Part shown: positions 1-9,142 of the stretch, one piece after another
How the letters are laid out: each line of letters opens with the position of its first letter
How positions within the stretch are numbered: the first letter of the stretch is position 1
Origin: Myxococcales bacterium
GTDB taxonomy: Bacteria; Myxococcota_A; Polyangia; Nannocystales; Nannocystaceae
Length of the DNA stretch: 64,000 bases
Assembly: GCA_020633335.1 (NCBI GenBank)
Contig: JACKDU010000001.1
Span: 930,001-994,000, forward strand
Direction of reading: 5' to 3'
Position numbers and translations under genes: made by a program
Notes under the pieces: generated by a model
Database searches by the model: none
What the model was told of the DNA's origin: nothing
Seen by the model: the letters and a program-made list of their open reading frames with translations, nothing else

Positions 1-2
1 GT

Positions 3-173
3 GCGACATCGCTTCGCGTCAACCTGCGCGACGACACGTCACGGCCAGCCTATGTGGTGGTTCAGGTCGGCCCGGCCAAGAGCGAGCACGACAGCCTCTG
101 GCTCGATCTACCGCACGGGATCCACGGGTTCGGAGTCTCGGTGTGCTCCGTCACACCAATTCCAATCCCGTAG
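3..173 (+). CDS. C-terminal fragment of an unrecognised protein (cut by window edge)
   Basis: The frame is open from the left edge and closes at a TAG at 171-173, giving about 56 residues. It starts around ATSLRVNLRDD, contains PAYVVVQVGPAKSEHDSLWLDLP and ends TPIPIP. The codons keep the G/C third-position bias of real genes here, so it is probably the end of a longer gene. The fragment is too short for a family call and no function is proposed. Confidence 0.45.
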   Translation, partial: ATSLRVNLRDDTSRPAYVVVQVGPAKSEHDSLWLDLPHGIHGFGVSVCSVTPIPIP

Positions 174-234
174 CTCGTAGTTCCATCTGAGGTGCGATGA
201 CGAGGAGGGCGGTCGCGCTCCTCGGCGATCGGCG

Positions 235-990
235 CTAGAAGAGCGCCAGCTCGGCGTCGAAGGCCCGGTGCTCGACCGGCCCGTGGGCGAAGAGCGCCGC
301 CAGCCAGGCGCAGCGCGCCGGCTCGGCCTCACGATCGCAGCGCTCGTGCTCGGCCCGGAGCCCGGCGAGGTCGACCAGCGTCCCCTTGCGCGGCCGCAGG
401 GCGAGCGACGAGCGGCCGCCGGGGACGCTCGGCTCGTCGACCTCGCGGTCGTGGCAGACGAAGCAGGAGGTGATCCGCGGGTGCTCCGGGTTGCGGACCC
501 GCTCGAGGGCGGCGGCCGTGGTGGTCGGCGCCTCGAGGGGGAAGGCGATCTCGGCCTTGACGCTGCGGCGGGGCGTGACGAATTGCCCGAGCTCGACGAG
601 GTCGCGGGTCGGTCCGTCGACGACGATCGTCATCACCAGCTGGTCGTCGGGCCAGACGAAGATCCGCGGGCTCCGCTCGCCGAGCGCCTTCTGGACACTC
701 GCGGTGCTCTTGCTCGCCTCGATCTGCAGCGGCCGATCGAGCGCCTCGATGAGGCACTCAGCGCTGACCGGGAAGGGGAGGCCGTTGACCAGGGCGACCG
801 CCTCGTCGATCGTCTTCGGCGAGCCGGTGGTCCCGGGCGCCGGCTTGCAGCGGCGGAGATCGGGGGCGGCCACGCGCTCCTCCGCTCCCGCGGTCGCGGT
901 CGCGTCGCTCGCCGCCGGCGCGGACCCGGGCCCGCAGGCCCCGCAGGCGAGGGAGAGCGCGAGGGCGCCGAGGCCGAGGAGGTGCCGCAT
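235..990 (-). CDS. Lipoprotein with a single CXXCH haem-binding motif
   Basis: A 251-residue protein. The N-terminus is a lipoprotein signal (hydrophobic stretch then LSLAC, lipid-anchored Cys at about 16), so it should sit in the periplasm or outer membrane. A CFVCH motif at residues 176-180 fits covalent attachment of one c-type haem, although no obvious distal Met ligand region could be assigned. Other Cys residues lie near 49, 79 and 218-227. The preceding region (residues 55-160) looks like a small alpha/beta domain and is not recognised. It is transcribed divergently from the hydrolase at 1200, sharing a 209-nt intergenic region. A function as a cytochrome-like electron carrier is inference from the motif alone; the CXXCH could be coincidental. 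Confidence 0.75.
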   Translation of the reverse strand: MRHLLGLGALALSLACGACGPGSAPAASDATATAGAEERVAAPDLRRCKPAPGTTGSPKTIDEAVALVNGLPFPVSAECLIEALDRPLQIEASKSTASVQKALGERSPRIFVWPDDQLVMTIVVDGPTRDLVELGQFVTPRRSVKAEIAFPLEAPTTTAAALERVRNPEHPRITSCFVCHDREVDEPSVPGGRSSLALRPRKGTLVDLAGLRAEHERCDREAEPARCAWLAALFAHGPVEHRAFDAELALF

Positions 991-1199
991 GCGCGGGATG
1001 ATAGTCGGCGCGCTCGCGCCAGCGCGGCCGAGGGCGCCGGCAAAAGGGCGTCGGCGCGGTGAGGTGCGTCCGCTCGCCGCGGGGCGCCCCTCCGCGTGCG
1101 CAGGTGCCCCTGGGGCGGATTGCGCCGTTTGCGCAAGACTCCTCGTCGCCCCGCCGGCCGGGGTCGAGGCGCGGCTCGCCCTGCTAGAGTCGGAGGCCG

Positions 1200-1970
1200 A
1201 TGCCGCAGCCGCCGACGATCTCGCCCGCGCCCTACGCCGCCGATCGCGGCCGCCGCGGGGTCCTGCTGATCCACGGCTACACCGGCTCGGCCGCCGAGAC
1301 CCGGCCGATGGGCGAGCACCTCGCGGAGCACGGCTGGACGGTCCGCTGCCCGCTCCTGCCGGGGCACGGGACCACCCCCGAGGCGCTCACGCGGATCGAT
1401 CGCCAGGCCTGGATCGACGCCGTCAGCGGCGCCCTCGACGAGCTCGTCGGCCGCTGCGACGAGGTCTTCGTCGGCGGCCTCTCGCTCGGCTCGCTCCTCA
1501 CCCTCTGGCTCGGCGCCCACCGCCCGGAGATCGCCGGCCTGATCGCGATGGCGCCAGCGATCCGGATCCGCAGCCCCCTCCTGCCGCTGACCCCGATCGC
1601 CCGCCGCCTCCTCCGCTACGCCCCGGGCGAGGGGGGCGACGACGACCTCGGCGACCCCGAGGCGGCGAGCCGCGGCTGGTCCTACGACGTCACCCCGCTC
1701 TGGGGCGCGGCCGAGCTCTACCGCCTCCAGCGCCAGGTTCGGCGCCTCCTGCCGACGATCCGCCAGCCCCTCCTGGTGATCCAGGGGCGCCTCGATCGAC
1801 GGATCACCGCCGACGCCGGGCCCCGCCTCTGCGCGGCCCACGGGGGCGACGACGCGACGCTCCGCTGGCTCGAGGCCTCGGGCCACAACCTCCTGATCGA
1901 CGGCGAGCGGCGCGAGGCCTGGGAGATCGCCCGGGCGTGGATGGAGCGCCGGAGCCGGGTCGGCGGCTGA
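1200..1970 (+). CDS. Alpha/beta hydrolase, carboxylesterase/lysophospholipase type
   Basis: A 256-residue cytosolic serine hydrolase without signal peptide. The oxyanion-region motif LLIHGYTGS is at 22-30, the nucleophile elbow GGLSLGS at 92-98 (Ser95), the acid in QGRLDRR (Asp199) and the catalytic His in SGHNLL (His229). The order and spacing of the triad and the short cap between residues 125 and 180 match the Est30/YvaK carboxylesterase and monoacylglycerol-lipase group. The ATG at 1200 is preceded by GGAGG at close spacing. Substrate cannot be read from the sequence. It is divergent from the CXXCH lipoprotein, and the next gene on the same strand follows after about 90 nt. Confidence 0.88.
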   Translation: MPQPPTISPAPYAADRGRRGVLLIHGYTGSAAETRPMGEHLAEHGWTVRCPLLPGHGTTPEALTRIDRQAWIDAVSGALDELVGRCDEVFVGGLSLGSLLTLWLGAHRPEIAGLIAMAPAIRIRSPLLPLTPIARRLLRYAPGEGGDDDLGDPEAASRGWSYDVTPLWGAAELYRLQRQVRRLLPTIRQPLLVIQGRLDRRITADAGPRLCAAHGGDDATLRWLEASGHNLLIDGERREAWEIARAWMERRSRVGG

Positions 1971-2062
1971 GGGGCCCGCTTTCTCCGCGCGCGGGCCGGG
2001 CATTCGCCGTCTGGGCGCCTTTCTCCGCCGCCGGCCGGGGCCTGCCCTATACTCTGCGCCCC

Positions 2063-3103
2063 GTGTCCTGGCTCGCCCGCGTCCTCATCGGCGTCGTCGT
2101 CGTCCTCCTCCTGGTGATCGGCGCCCTCGCCTGGCTCTTCCGCTCGCAGGCCGAGGCGATCCCCGACGAGCTCCCGGCGATCGACACCTCGGTCGCCGAT
2201 CCCCAGAAGATCGTGATCCCCGGCGACGAGGTGCTCCCCGAGCTCCGCCTCGCCGACCTCAAGGGCAAGCGCGCCTACTTCCTCCTCGAGGACCGCGAGA
2301 GCATGCAGGCCGGCGAGAGCAAGGAGCTGAGCCGCTCGCTCGCGCGCTGGCAGCTCCCGGAGGACGTCGTCGGCTACTCGGTCGGCGACGCCAAGGGCTT
2401 CGGGCTCTTCCGCAACAAGATAAGCGAGTTCATGGGGATGATGCGCGACGAGATGCGCCTCCCGCTCTACATCGACTTCGAGGGGGTCTTCTTCGACACC
2501 TTCAAGCTCCCGCGCGGGCACACCGGCTTCGTCGTCCTCGGCCCCGACGGCGCGGTCGCGCACCGCCACAGCGGCCCGGCCGACACCGCCGACCTCGACA
2601 AGATCCGCGAGGTCCTCGGCGGCCGCGAGCCCGAGCATCCGCCGGCCCCGGACTTCGCGGTCGGTGAGCTGACCAATGAGACATGCAAGGGGAAGGTCTG
2701 CGTCTTCGCCTTCCTCGACAAGCCGGTCGCCCGCGGCGACATCCCGGGGATCGAGGGCGGCTTCGAGGGCGACCGCGAGGAGGGCTTCAAGCGCTTCGCC
2801 GAGCCCAGCATCCGCCTGGTCGGGGTCCTCCACGGGGCCGACGAGAAGATCGACGAGGACAAGATCGCCGGGGCGATCGTCGGCGAACTCAAGGACCTGG
2901 AATTCCGGCGCTGGAAGCGCGTCGACGCCGCCCCCGAGGCCCGCGCGGCCTTCGGGCTCGGCGACGGGGCCGGGCTGGTGGTGATCGACCGCGAGGGGCG
3001 GATGGCCTTCAACGTCGGCGGGCTGGTGCGCTTCTGGCAGCTCGGGCTGGTGGCCGACATCCTCGGGGTCGACCTCGGCGAGCGCGATCACCAGGAGCCC
3101 TGA
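2063..3103 (+). CDS. Membrane-anchored protein with thioredoxin-fold-like halves
   Basis: A 346-residue protein starting at GTG 2063. This start is chosen because it places one strongly hydrophobic segment (SWLARVLIGVVVVLLLVIGALAW) right at the N-terminus as a membrane anchor, followed by a periplasmic-type domain. Residues from about 60 to 190 (LADLKGKRAYFLLEDRESM.. then GHTGFVVLGPDGAVAHRHSG) read like a redox-inactive thioredoxin/peroxiredoxin-like fold. A second half from about 200 repeats the pattern (FAVGELTNETCKGKVCVFAF..., ending LVVIDREGRMAFNVGGLVRFW). No CXXC is present; the only nearby cysteines are C-K-G-K-V-C. YtfJ-like proteins are a possible comparison. Exact role unknown. Confidence 0.7.
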   Translation: MSWLARVLIGVVVVLLLVIGALAWLFRSQAEAIPDELPAIDTSVADPQKIVIPGDEVLPELRLADLKGKRAYFLLEDRESMQAGESKELSRSLARWQLPEDVVGYSVGDAKGFGLFRNKISEFMGMMRDEMRLPLYIDFEGVFFDTFKLPRGHTGFVVLGPDGAVAHRHSGPADTADLDKIREVLGGREPEHPPAPDFAVGELTNETCKGKVCVFAFLDKPVARGDIPGIEGGFEGDREEGFKRFAEPSIRLVGVLHGADEKIDEDKIAGAIVGELKDLEFRRWKRVDAAPEARAAFGLGDGAGLVVIDREGRMAFNVGGLVRFWQLGLVADILGVDLGERDHQEP

Positions 3104-3120
3104 GGGCGGCCTTTTGTGTC

Positions 3121-3138
3121 CCTGTCCCGTGGGACAGG
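3121..3138. repeat. Inverted repeat CCTGTCCC-GT-GGGACAGG
   Basis: Perfect 8-bp arms with a 2-nt centre between the convergent genes ending at 3103 and 3164. It may act as a transcription stop for both, but the two-base loop is too tight for a normal hairpin. The same core recurs elsewhere in the window, so it is more likely a member of a dispersed palindrome family. Confidence 0.7.
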
Positions 3139-3163
3139 TTTCGCTGCTGGGTGATGTCGCAGC

Positions 3164-6100
3164 CTAGCCCGGCGGCCCGTCGATGAGGGTGAGCACCTCG
3201 GCGAGCGCCCGCCGGCGATCGGGCCGGGCGCCGCGGAGCGCGATCTCGAGGGCTTCGCGGGCGGGGGCGCCGTAGAGGCGGAGGGCGTCGATCGCCGCCC
3301 GGCGGACGCCGTTGTGGCGGTGGCCGGTGAGCTCGACGAGCGCGGGCAAGGCGGCGAGATCGCGGGCGTGGCCGAGGGAGGCGATCGCCGAGCGTTGGAT
3401 GTCGGGGCGAGGATCGCCCAGGAGCTGGCGGGCGGCGGCGAGGGCCTCGTCGCGGGTCCCGTGGCGGCGGAGCTGGCGGTAGGCGGCGAGGCGGAGGCGC
3501 GGGTGCGGGTGGGCGACGAGCTCGCGGCAGAGGGCGACGAAGGGCGCGTCCGGGGCGCGCGCGAGCGCCTTGAGGGCGGCCGCCTGGGCGTCGAGCGGGC
3601 CCCGGCGATCGGTGTCGCGGAGGAGCGCGAAGAGCTCGTCCCGCGGCCGGTCGACGAGGGCCTCGGAAGGGATCGCGGCGGGCGGATCTGGTGGTGGGGT
3701 CGGCGGGGCGTGGAGGGCGTCGACGCGGGCGAGGAGGGCCTCGCCGCCGCCTTGGCGGGCGGCGTCGCGGAGGGCGGCGTCGAGGGTCGAGGGGCGGAGC
3801 GGCGGCCGCAGGAGATCGAGGTAGCCCCACTCGCCGCGGAGGAGCGGGGCCTGGAGGGCGAGGCGGACGGCCTCCGGCGAGAAGGCGTCGATCATCGCCC
3901 GGATCCGCCGGCGGGCGCCGTCGGCCTCGGGGGCGCGCGGCCAGGCGTCGACGAGCGCCGGCAGGAGCGCGAGGGGGCGGTTTGATCCTGTCCCATGGAC
4001 CAGGTTGTCGAGGCGCGCGAGCCAGGCGGGGTCGGCGAGGTGCTCGGCGAGGGCGGGCGGCTCGCCGGCGACGAGGGTCTCGGCGAGGGCGGCGAGCGCC
4101 GGGCGACCGAGGGGGTCGGCGGGCCCGAGCGCGCCGCCGAGGTAGAGTTGCAGGAGGTGATCGCGGAGGGCGGGCGTGAGGTGTTCGGCGCGCTCCAGGA
4201 GGCGGGTCGCGGCCGCGCGGGAGCGCTTCGGGTCATCGAGCTCGGCGCGGAGACGATCGAGCTGGACCTCGGAGATCGGCTGATCGAGGTCGCTGGCTCG
4301 GGGTCGCCGCTCACTCGGCGCTGGCGGCAGCGGCGGGCGGGCGTCGAGCGGCGAGCCGGGCGGCTGGAGCTCGCAGAGCCAGTCGAGGAGCGGCCCCTGG
4401 TGGGCGCCGTCGAGGTCGGGGTAGGCGTCGACGAGGGCGGCGATCGTCGCGCGCGGCGGCGCCTCCCAGCGGGCGCGGAGCGCCGCCAGGTCGTTCGCCT
4501 CGGGCGACTTGAGGGCCCGGCCGAGGGCCTCGCGCGCTGCCTTGGAGAGCGCGCCTGCGGTGATCGACGGGCGCTCGCCGCCGACGAAGGCGTCGCGGAG
4601 GATCCGTCGCTGGAGCTCCGGGGGATCGGCGCTGCGGCGGGCCGCGAGGAGCGCGGCCTCGACGTCGCCGCGGGTCACCAGGAGGCCGCAGCGGCGGAGC
4701 GCGGTGATCGGCGAGCGCCCCCAGAGGAGCGCCCGGGACGCGGTGACGAGCGCCCGCAGATCGACGCCGACGAGCCAGCGGGCGCCGACGTCGAGGGCGT
4801 CGATGAGAGCTTCGAGGAGCTCGAAGAGGGAGAGGGCGAGCGAGCCCTCGGCGGCGGTGAGCCCCGCGAAGAGGAGCCCGCGGCGGCGCGCGAGGAGGGC
4901 GGCCTCGTCGCTCGTGAGGGGCCGGCGGAGGGCCTCGACGACGAGGCGAAGGTGGGCAAGCGGCGGCGCCTCGGCGGCTGCGCAGAGCTCGAGCCAGCCC
5001 GCGAGGTGAGGCCGCAGGAGCGCGAGCTCGTCGCCCCGCAGCGGGCGCTGGCGACGGAGCTCGAGGAGCCCGTCCGCGACCTCCGGATCGAGGCGGCGCC
5101 GCTCGAGCGCGATGATCGCGGTCGCCCGCGCCTGCCCTTCGGCCGGCCGATCGCCGCGGCGGCGACGCGCGTCGAGCTCGGCCGCGAGGCCCGCGAGCGG
5201 ACGCGTCAGCGGCACTCGACCGTCGTCGACGCGCGCGAGGAGCTCGTCGATCCAGGCCCCGCCGTCGCCGCGGAGCGCCGCCCGGATCGCCAGGGGATCG
5301 ATCCCCTCCGCGAGCGCGTCGAGGAGGAGCCCGCGGCGGCGCCCGTCCTCGGCCGCGGCGATCGCCGCGAGGATCGTCATCGGCAGGGTCGCGCCGAGGA
5401 GGGCCCGGAGCGCGGCGAGCAGCTCCGTCCGCAGCCCCGGGTTGTCGTGGTGGCCGAGCCAGAAGAGGAGGCGGTCGATCGCCTCGGCGTCGCCGCAGCG
5501 GACCAGCCCGGCGGCCGCGGCCTTCTTGATGTTCATGTTCGGGTGCTCGAGCGCGAGGACCAGCGCCCCGCTGGCCGCGTCGCCGCCGACCTCGGCGAGG
5601 GCGATCACCGCCTGGCGCGCGGTCTCGATGTCATCGGCGGCGATCCTCGCCCGCATGGAGGTCGCCAGGGGGCCGCCGCCGGCGCGGGCGATCAGCGGGA
5701 TCGCCAGCTTGCGGAGGGTCGGCGAGGGGCTGCGGAGGAGCGGCTGGACGGCGGCGAGGATCCGGCGATCGTCGACCTCGGCGAGCGAGCGGAGGAGGAC
5801 CTCGGCGATCGCTGCGTCGTCGTCGGGATCGATCGCCGCCAGGTGATCGAGGAGGAGCTCGGCGATCAGCGCGTCGCCGGCGGAGCGCTCGCTCTCGGCG
5901 TCGACGAGGGCCACCGGCCGGATCCGCCCCCGCCGCCAGAGCGCGGCTCCGAGGCCGCGGAGGGCCGCGAGCGCCCGCGCCGGCGCGATCCGCTGGGCCT
6001 CGCCGTGGAGCGCCTCGTCGTGGATCGCCCCGGCCGCGACCGCGCTGACGATCGCCCGCAGGTGCTCGCCGATCGCCGGCAACAAGGCGGCGCTCTCGAG

Positions 6101-7735
6101 GCGCGTGAGGCCGTCGAGGGCGGCGACCTCGTCGCTGAGTGAGCGAGCCGCGCGGCCCCGCGTGCGCTCGCGGCGGGCGAGGAGCGCGGCCTCCTGCGGG
6201 CTCAGGCCGCCGCCGAGATCGCCGAGGATCGCCGGCGTGACGTCGCGGTCGCCGAGGCGGGTGAGGAGCGCCTCGCGGGCGTCGCGGTCGTCGGCGCAGA
6301 GGTGCCAGAGGAGATCGACGGCGGCGCCGACGTGGGCGAGGAGGGGGCCGGCGATCGGCCCCTCCGGGGCGATCCCGAGGCGGGCGCGCAGGGCCGAGAT
6401 CGTCGCCGGGCCGCCGACGCGCCGGAGCGCGGCCAGCGAGCCCGCGGGGTCGCGGTCGAGGCGTCGGAGCGCGGCGTCCTCGGCCGTCGGGGCGCCGAGG
6501 CGGGCGAGGGCGTCGAGGGCCGCCGCGCCGCCCTCGTCCGCGTCGTCGACATGTCCCAAGAGCCATGCTTCGACCGGCAGCGGCGTCGCCCCCTGGGGCG
6601 CCCGGGCGAGGGCGAGGGCGAGGGCGATCCGACGCGCCGGCGCGAGGGCGGCCGGCGGCCGCTCGACGAGCGCGGCGAAGAGCCCGCGCCGCGCGGTGTA
6701 GGCGAGCGCGACCAGGCGCTCGGCCGCGAAGCCCGGGGTCCGGGCGAAGAGCGCGAGGAGCCCGGGGATCGCCGCCTCGTCGACGAAGCGGCCGCGCCGG
6801 TGGAGGCGCTCCAGGGCCTCCAGGCAGGGGGCGCCGAGGAGCGGCGGATCCTCGAGCGCGAGGCCCTGGAGGGCCGGGATCGCCGGCGGGCCGACCAGCC
6901 CGCCGAGGGCCCTCAGCGCCTCCTGGCGGAGCCGCGGCGGCGCCTCGAGATCGCCAGCGAGCGCCCGCAGCGGGCCCTCGAGGCCGCGTCGGGCCGCGCA
7001 CTCGAGGGCGGCGCGGGCGAGCGCCTCACCGCCGGCGAGGGCCGCGCTCAGCTCGCTGGCTTGAAAATCCTGTCCCAAGGACCATGTCGAGGAGAGCGCC
7101 GCCAACGCGGCGAGGGCGACCCGCGGCGATCCGCGGCGGAGGAGCCCGCGGGCGAGCCCGTGCGCCTGCGCCGGGAGGAGCGCCCCGCGCTCGCAGGCGA
7201 CCGCGAGGAGGCGGGCGGCGCAGGCCTGGGCCGCCTCCTCGCGCCGGCCGGCGAGCGCCTCGAGGAGCGCCGCCGGATCGTCGACCTCGTCGAGCTCGAT
7301 CCCCGCGAGGGCCTCGGCGAGCGCGGGGTCGTCGGCGTCGGCGTCGGCGTCGGCGAGCGCCGACGGCCGCACGCATGCCTCGGTCCGCAGCCACGCCGCG
7401 CGGGCGCTCGGATCGCCCACGCGCCCCGGCCACGGCGGCAAGCGAGGCGCCGGCAGGAAGCGCCAGAGCCGGCGGTAGAGCAGGGCGAGGAGGGCCGCGC
7501 TCGCCGGCTCGTCGGCGGACGCCGCGGGGAGGAGCGCGGCGCAGGCCCGGAGGATCGCCGCCTCCTCGGCCGCGGCGCTCCGGCGATCGAGGGCGACGAG
7601 CGCGAGGTGATGCCGGGGATCGCCAGGATCGCCGAGCGCCCCCCGAAGCTCCTCGAGGGCGAAGACGCCCCGGTCGATCGCCCGGGCGAGCTCGTCGATC
7701 GCGCTCCCCTCGCTCCCCTCGCTCCCCTCGCTCAT
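3164..7735 (-). CDS. Giant HEAT/armadillo-repeat protein
   Basis: A 1523-residue protein made almost entirely of short Ala/Leu/Arg-rich helices. Many units read like HEAT repeats, for example PLLRSPSPTLRKLAIPLIARAG and ALEHPNMNIKKAAAAGLVRCGD. The C-terminal units (LVAHPHPRLRLAAYRQL, LLGDPRPDIQRSAIASLG, LTGHRHNGVRRAAIDAL) are the clearest. There is no signal peptide or membrane segment, so it should be a cytosolic scaffold for protein contacts. The chosen start (ATG at 7733-7735) is followed by a triple SEG repeat encoded by tandem 9-bp units, and a DADADADD run occurs near residue 130, encoded by GTCGGC repeats. Three AT-richer palindrome-like inserts fall inside the gene (see repeats). It is divergent from the gene at 7823. 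Partner and function unknown. Confidence 0.85.
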   Translation of the reverse strand: MSEGSEGSEGSAIDELARAIDRGVFALEELRGALGDPGDPRHHLALVALDRRSAAAEEAAILRACAALLPAASADEPASAALLALLYRRLWRFLPAPRLPPWPGRVGDPSARAAWLRTEACVRPSALADADADADDPALAEALAGIELDEVDDPAALLEALAGRREEAAQACAARLLAVACERGALLPAQAHGLARGLLRRGSPRVALAALAALSSTWSLGQDFQASELSAALAGGEALARAALECAARRGLEGPLRALAGDLEAPPRLRQEALRALGGLVGPPAIPALQGLALEDPPLLGAPCLEALERLHRRGRFVDEAAIPGLLALFARTPGFAAERLVALAYTARRGLFAALVERPPAALAPARRIALALALARAPQGATPLPVEAWLLGHVDDADEGGAAALDALARLGAPTAEDAALRRLDRDPAGSLAALRRVGGPATISALRARLGIAPEGPIAGPLLAHVGAAVDLLWHLCADDRDAREALLTRLGDRDVTPAILGDLGGGLSPQEAALLARRERTRGRAARSLSDEVAALDGLTRLESAALLPAIGEHLRAIVSAVAAGAIHDEALHGEAQRIAPARALAALRGLGAALWRRGRIRPVALVDAESERSAGDALIAELLLDHLAAIDPDDDAAIAEVLLRSLAEVDDRRILAAVQPLLRSPSPTLRKLAIPLIARAGGGPLATSMRARIAADDIETARQAVIALAEVGGDAASGALVLALEHPNMNIKKAAAAGLVRCGDAEAIDRLLFWLGHHDNPGLRTELLAALRALLGATLPMTILAAIAAAEDGRRRGLLLDALAEGIDPLAIRAALRGDGGAWIDELLARVDDGRVPLTRPLAGLAAELDARRRRGDRPAEGQARATAIIALERRRLDPEVADGLLELRRQRPLRGDELALLRPHLAGWLELCAAAEAPPLAHLRLVVEALRRPLTSDEAALLARRRGLLFAGLTAAEGSLALSLFELLEALIDALDVGARWLVGVDLRALVTASRALLWGRSPITALRRCGLLVTRGDVEAALLAARRSADPPELQRRILRDAFVGGERPSITAGALSKAAREALGRALKSPEANDLAALRARWEAPPRATIAALVDAYPDLDGAHQGPLLDWLCELQPPGSPLDARPPLPPAPSERRPRASDLDQPISEVQLDRLRAELDDPKRSRAAATRLLERAEHLTPALRDHLLQLYLGGALGPADPLGRPALAALAETLVAGEPPALAEHLADPAWLARLDNLVHGTGSNRPLALLPALVDAWPRAPEADGARRRIRAMIDAFSPEAVRLALQAPLLRGEWGYLDLLRPPLRPSTLDAALRDAARQGGGEALLARVDALHAPPTPPPDPPAAIPSEALVDRPRDELFALLRDTDRRGPLDAQAAALKALARAPDAPFVALCRELVAHPHPRLRLAAYRQLRRHGTRDEALAAARQLLGDPRPDIQRSAIASLGHARDLAALPALVELTGHRHNGVRRAAIDALRLYGAPAREALEIALRGARPDRRRALAEVLTLIDGPPG
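3987..4004. repeat. Dispersed near-palindrome CCTGTCCCATGGACCAGG
   Basis: An 18-bp near-palindrome inside the HEAT-repeat gene, standing out as an AT-richer island (flanked by TTTGAT and TTGTCG). In the coding frame it gives L-V-H-G-T-G. It is related to copies at 3121, 6549, 7069 and 31560. Confidence 0.6.
6549..6567. repeat. Degenerate copy of the dispersed near-palindrome
   Basis: ACATGTCCCAAGAGCCATG inside the HEAT-repeat gene, matching the central TGTCCCANG..CCATG pattern of the copy at 7069. It encodes W-L-L-G-H-V in the gene frame. Confidence 0.45.
7069..7086. repeat. Copy of the dispersed near-palindrome (CCTGTCCCAAGGACCATG)
   Basis: Inside the HEAT-repeat gene, again in an AT-richer patch (preceded by TTGAAAAT). 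It encodes W-S-L-G-Q-D in frame, so its reading phase differs from the copy at 3987. Confidence 0.55.
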
Positions 7736-7822
7736 GGACCCGAGGATAGACCCCTGGCCCGACAAATGGCGCGCCCCGGGGAGGGCTTGCGCGTTTGCGC
7801 GCGTCCGCCTACCGTCGCGCCC

Positions 7823-8455
7823 ATGGGACTTGCGATCACCGTCGGCATGCTCGCCTCGGTCGCCGGCGACGACGAGGGCGTCGCCTACTACCGCCGCCAA
7901 TTCACCGCGCTCGCCGGCGCCCTCGAGGCGGCGGGCGTGGTCGGCTACGACGAGCCCGAGCGGGTCGCCCGCGGCCTCCAGCGGCCCCACGTCTCGTCGT
8001 TCCCCTACTCGTTCCTCCACTACCTCCGGCGGGCCTACGCGCGGGTGAAGGCGGGCATGGAGGTCACGCCGGTCGACGCCGCGGGGCTGGCGGCCGACGA
8101 CGGCCTGGTCGAGGACGAGGCGATGATGTTCTCGTCGCACCTCCTCTGCCACTCCGACGCCGAGGGCTACTACGTCCCGGTCGACTTCTCGGAGCCGCTC
8201 TTCCTCGAGGATCCGGCGGTGAGCGGCGGCGGGATGATCGGCTCCTCGCAGCGCCTCCTCGGCGAGCTCCGCGAGATCGCGCCGGCCCTCGGGATCGCCC
8301 TCGCGGCCGACGGCTCCCTCGCCGACGACGAGGCCGCCCGCCTCGCCGAGGTCGACGACGGCGCGCCGCTCTTCCGCGAGCACATCGTCTGGCTCACCCT
8401 CCACGAGGCCTGCCGGGCGAGCGTCGCCTCGGGGGCGGCGATCGTCTTCAACTGA
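7823..8455 (+). CDS. Conserved-looking hypothetical protein
   Basis: A 210-residue cytosolic protein starting MGLAITVGMLASVAGDDEG. It has a balanced composition, no signal or membrane segment, and a coding-type third-position bias. Notable stretches are YYRRQFTALAGALEAAG, SSFPYSFLHYLRRAYARV, MMFSSHLLCHSDAEGYYVPVDF and HIVWLTLHEACRAS. I do not recognise the family. It is divergent from the HEAT-repeat gene (88-nt gap, room for back-to-back promoters), and its 3' end overlaps the convergent gene 8448-8903 by 8 nt. That overlap is unusual and suggests both ends are set tightly. Confidence 0.75.
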   Translation: MGLAITVGMLASVAGDDEGVAYYRRQFTALAGALEAAGVVGYDEPERVARGLQRPHVSSFPYSFLHYLRRAYARVKAGMEVTPVDAAGLAADDGLVEDEAMMFSSHLLCHSDAEGYYVPVDFSEPLFLEDPAVSGGGMIGSSQRLLGELREIAPALGIALAADGSLADDEAARLAEVDDGAPLFREHIVWLTLHEACRASVASGAAIVFN

Positions 8456-8903
8456 GCTCGCCGAGATCAGCCGGGCGGCGCCCGGCGGCCGCGTGGGCGG
8501 CGAGGAGCGCGTCGAAGTCCTCCTGGTCTTCGAGCCATGTCGGGCGCCACTCGCCCTCGAGCGCGGCGAGGTCGAGGTCGCCGTCGATGCCGGAGAGCCA
8601 GCGCTCGGTCCGCGGCGGCGCGTCGGGCTCGCGGATCAGGAAGGTGTAGCGGCCGTGGTGGACCGCGTAGATCACCCCGGTCTCGGGGTGGACGCAGACG
8701 TTGTGGACCCCGATCGTCCGCTTGGCCGCGTCGGGGAGGCGGGCGCCGGCGACCTCCATCAGCATCTGGCCGCCCTCGTCGAAGCCGCTGCTCTGGTAGG
8801 GGGTGAGCCGCCAGCCGGACGCGCCGCCGCGGTCGATCCAAGCGAGGATCCCCGCGTTCGCGGGGTGGCGGCGGACGAGCGCGTCGAGGTCGAGGGTGGT
8901 CAT
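8448..8903 (-). CDS. Hypothetical protein, possible SUKH/immunity-like or WD-type surface
   Basis: A 151-residue protein; the start MTTLDLDALVRRHPANAGIL (ATG 8901-8903) is preferred over upstream in-frame starts because upstream residues are low-complexity. Features include SGWRLTPYQSSGFDEGGQMLMEV and NVCVHPETGVIYAVHHGRYTFLIRE, a pattern of beta strands typical of SMI1/KNR4-like or similar small folds. That resemblance is weak and is inference only. No signal peptide. It overlaps the convergent upstream gene by 8 nt. Function unknown. Confidence 0.7.
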   Translation of the reverse strand: MTTLDLDALVRRHPANAGILAWIDRGGASGWRLTPYQSSGFDEGGQMLMEVAGARLPDAAKRTIGVHNVCVHPETGVIYAVHHGRYTFLIREPDAPPRTERWLSGIDGDLDLAALEGEWRPTWLEDQEDFDALLAAHAAAGRRPADLGELS

Positions 8904-9142
8904 CGGGACAGGTCTTGTAGCGCGGCCCGGTGGCGATGAGCGCGTCGACGCGGAGGAATTCTCGCCGGCGACGGCGGCCACCGTCGCCTTGATCGCGCGG
9001 CGGCGGAGATCGACGGCCGCGGGCGGGGGCGATCGCGCGGGGCGGATCCGCCCGCCGAAAGGCGAGAATTCCGGCCCAGAGCGGGTCTGTGGGCCGGTTT
9101 GGCGCTGGCGCCGAGCGCTCGGAGCGGCTATTTGAGGAGATC

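Noticed and set aside
386..3103. 905-residue frame covering the hydrolase and upstream genes
   Set aside because: Only the part from GTG 2063 shows protein-like sequence; the rest is an Arg/Pro/Gly-rich shadow of genes on other frames, which is common at this GC content.
3995..6142. Long plus-strand frame opposite the HEAT gene
   Set aside because: It is a mirror of the HEAT-repeat gene, rich in Glu/Arg/Gly with no domain, and the minus-strand frame has clear repeats.
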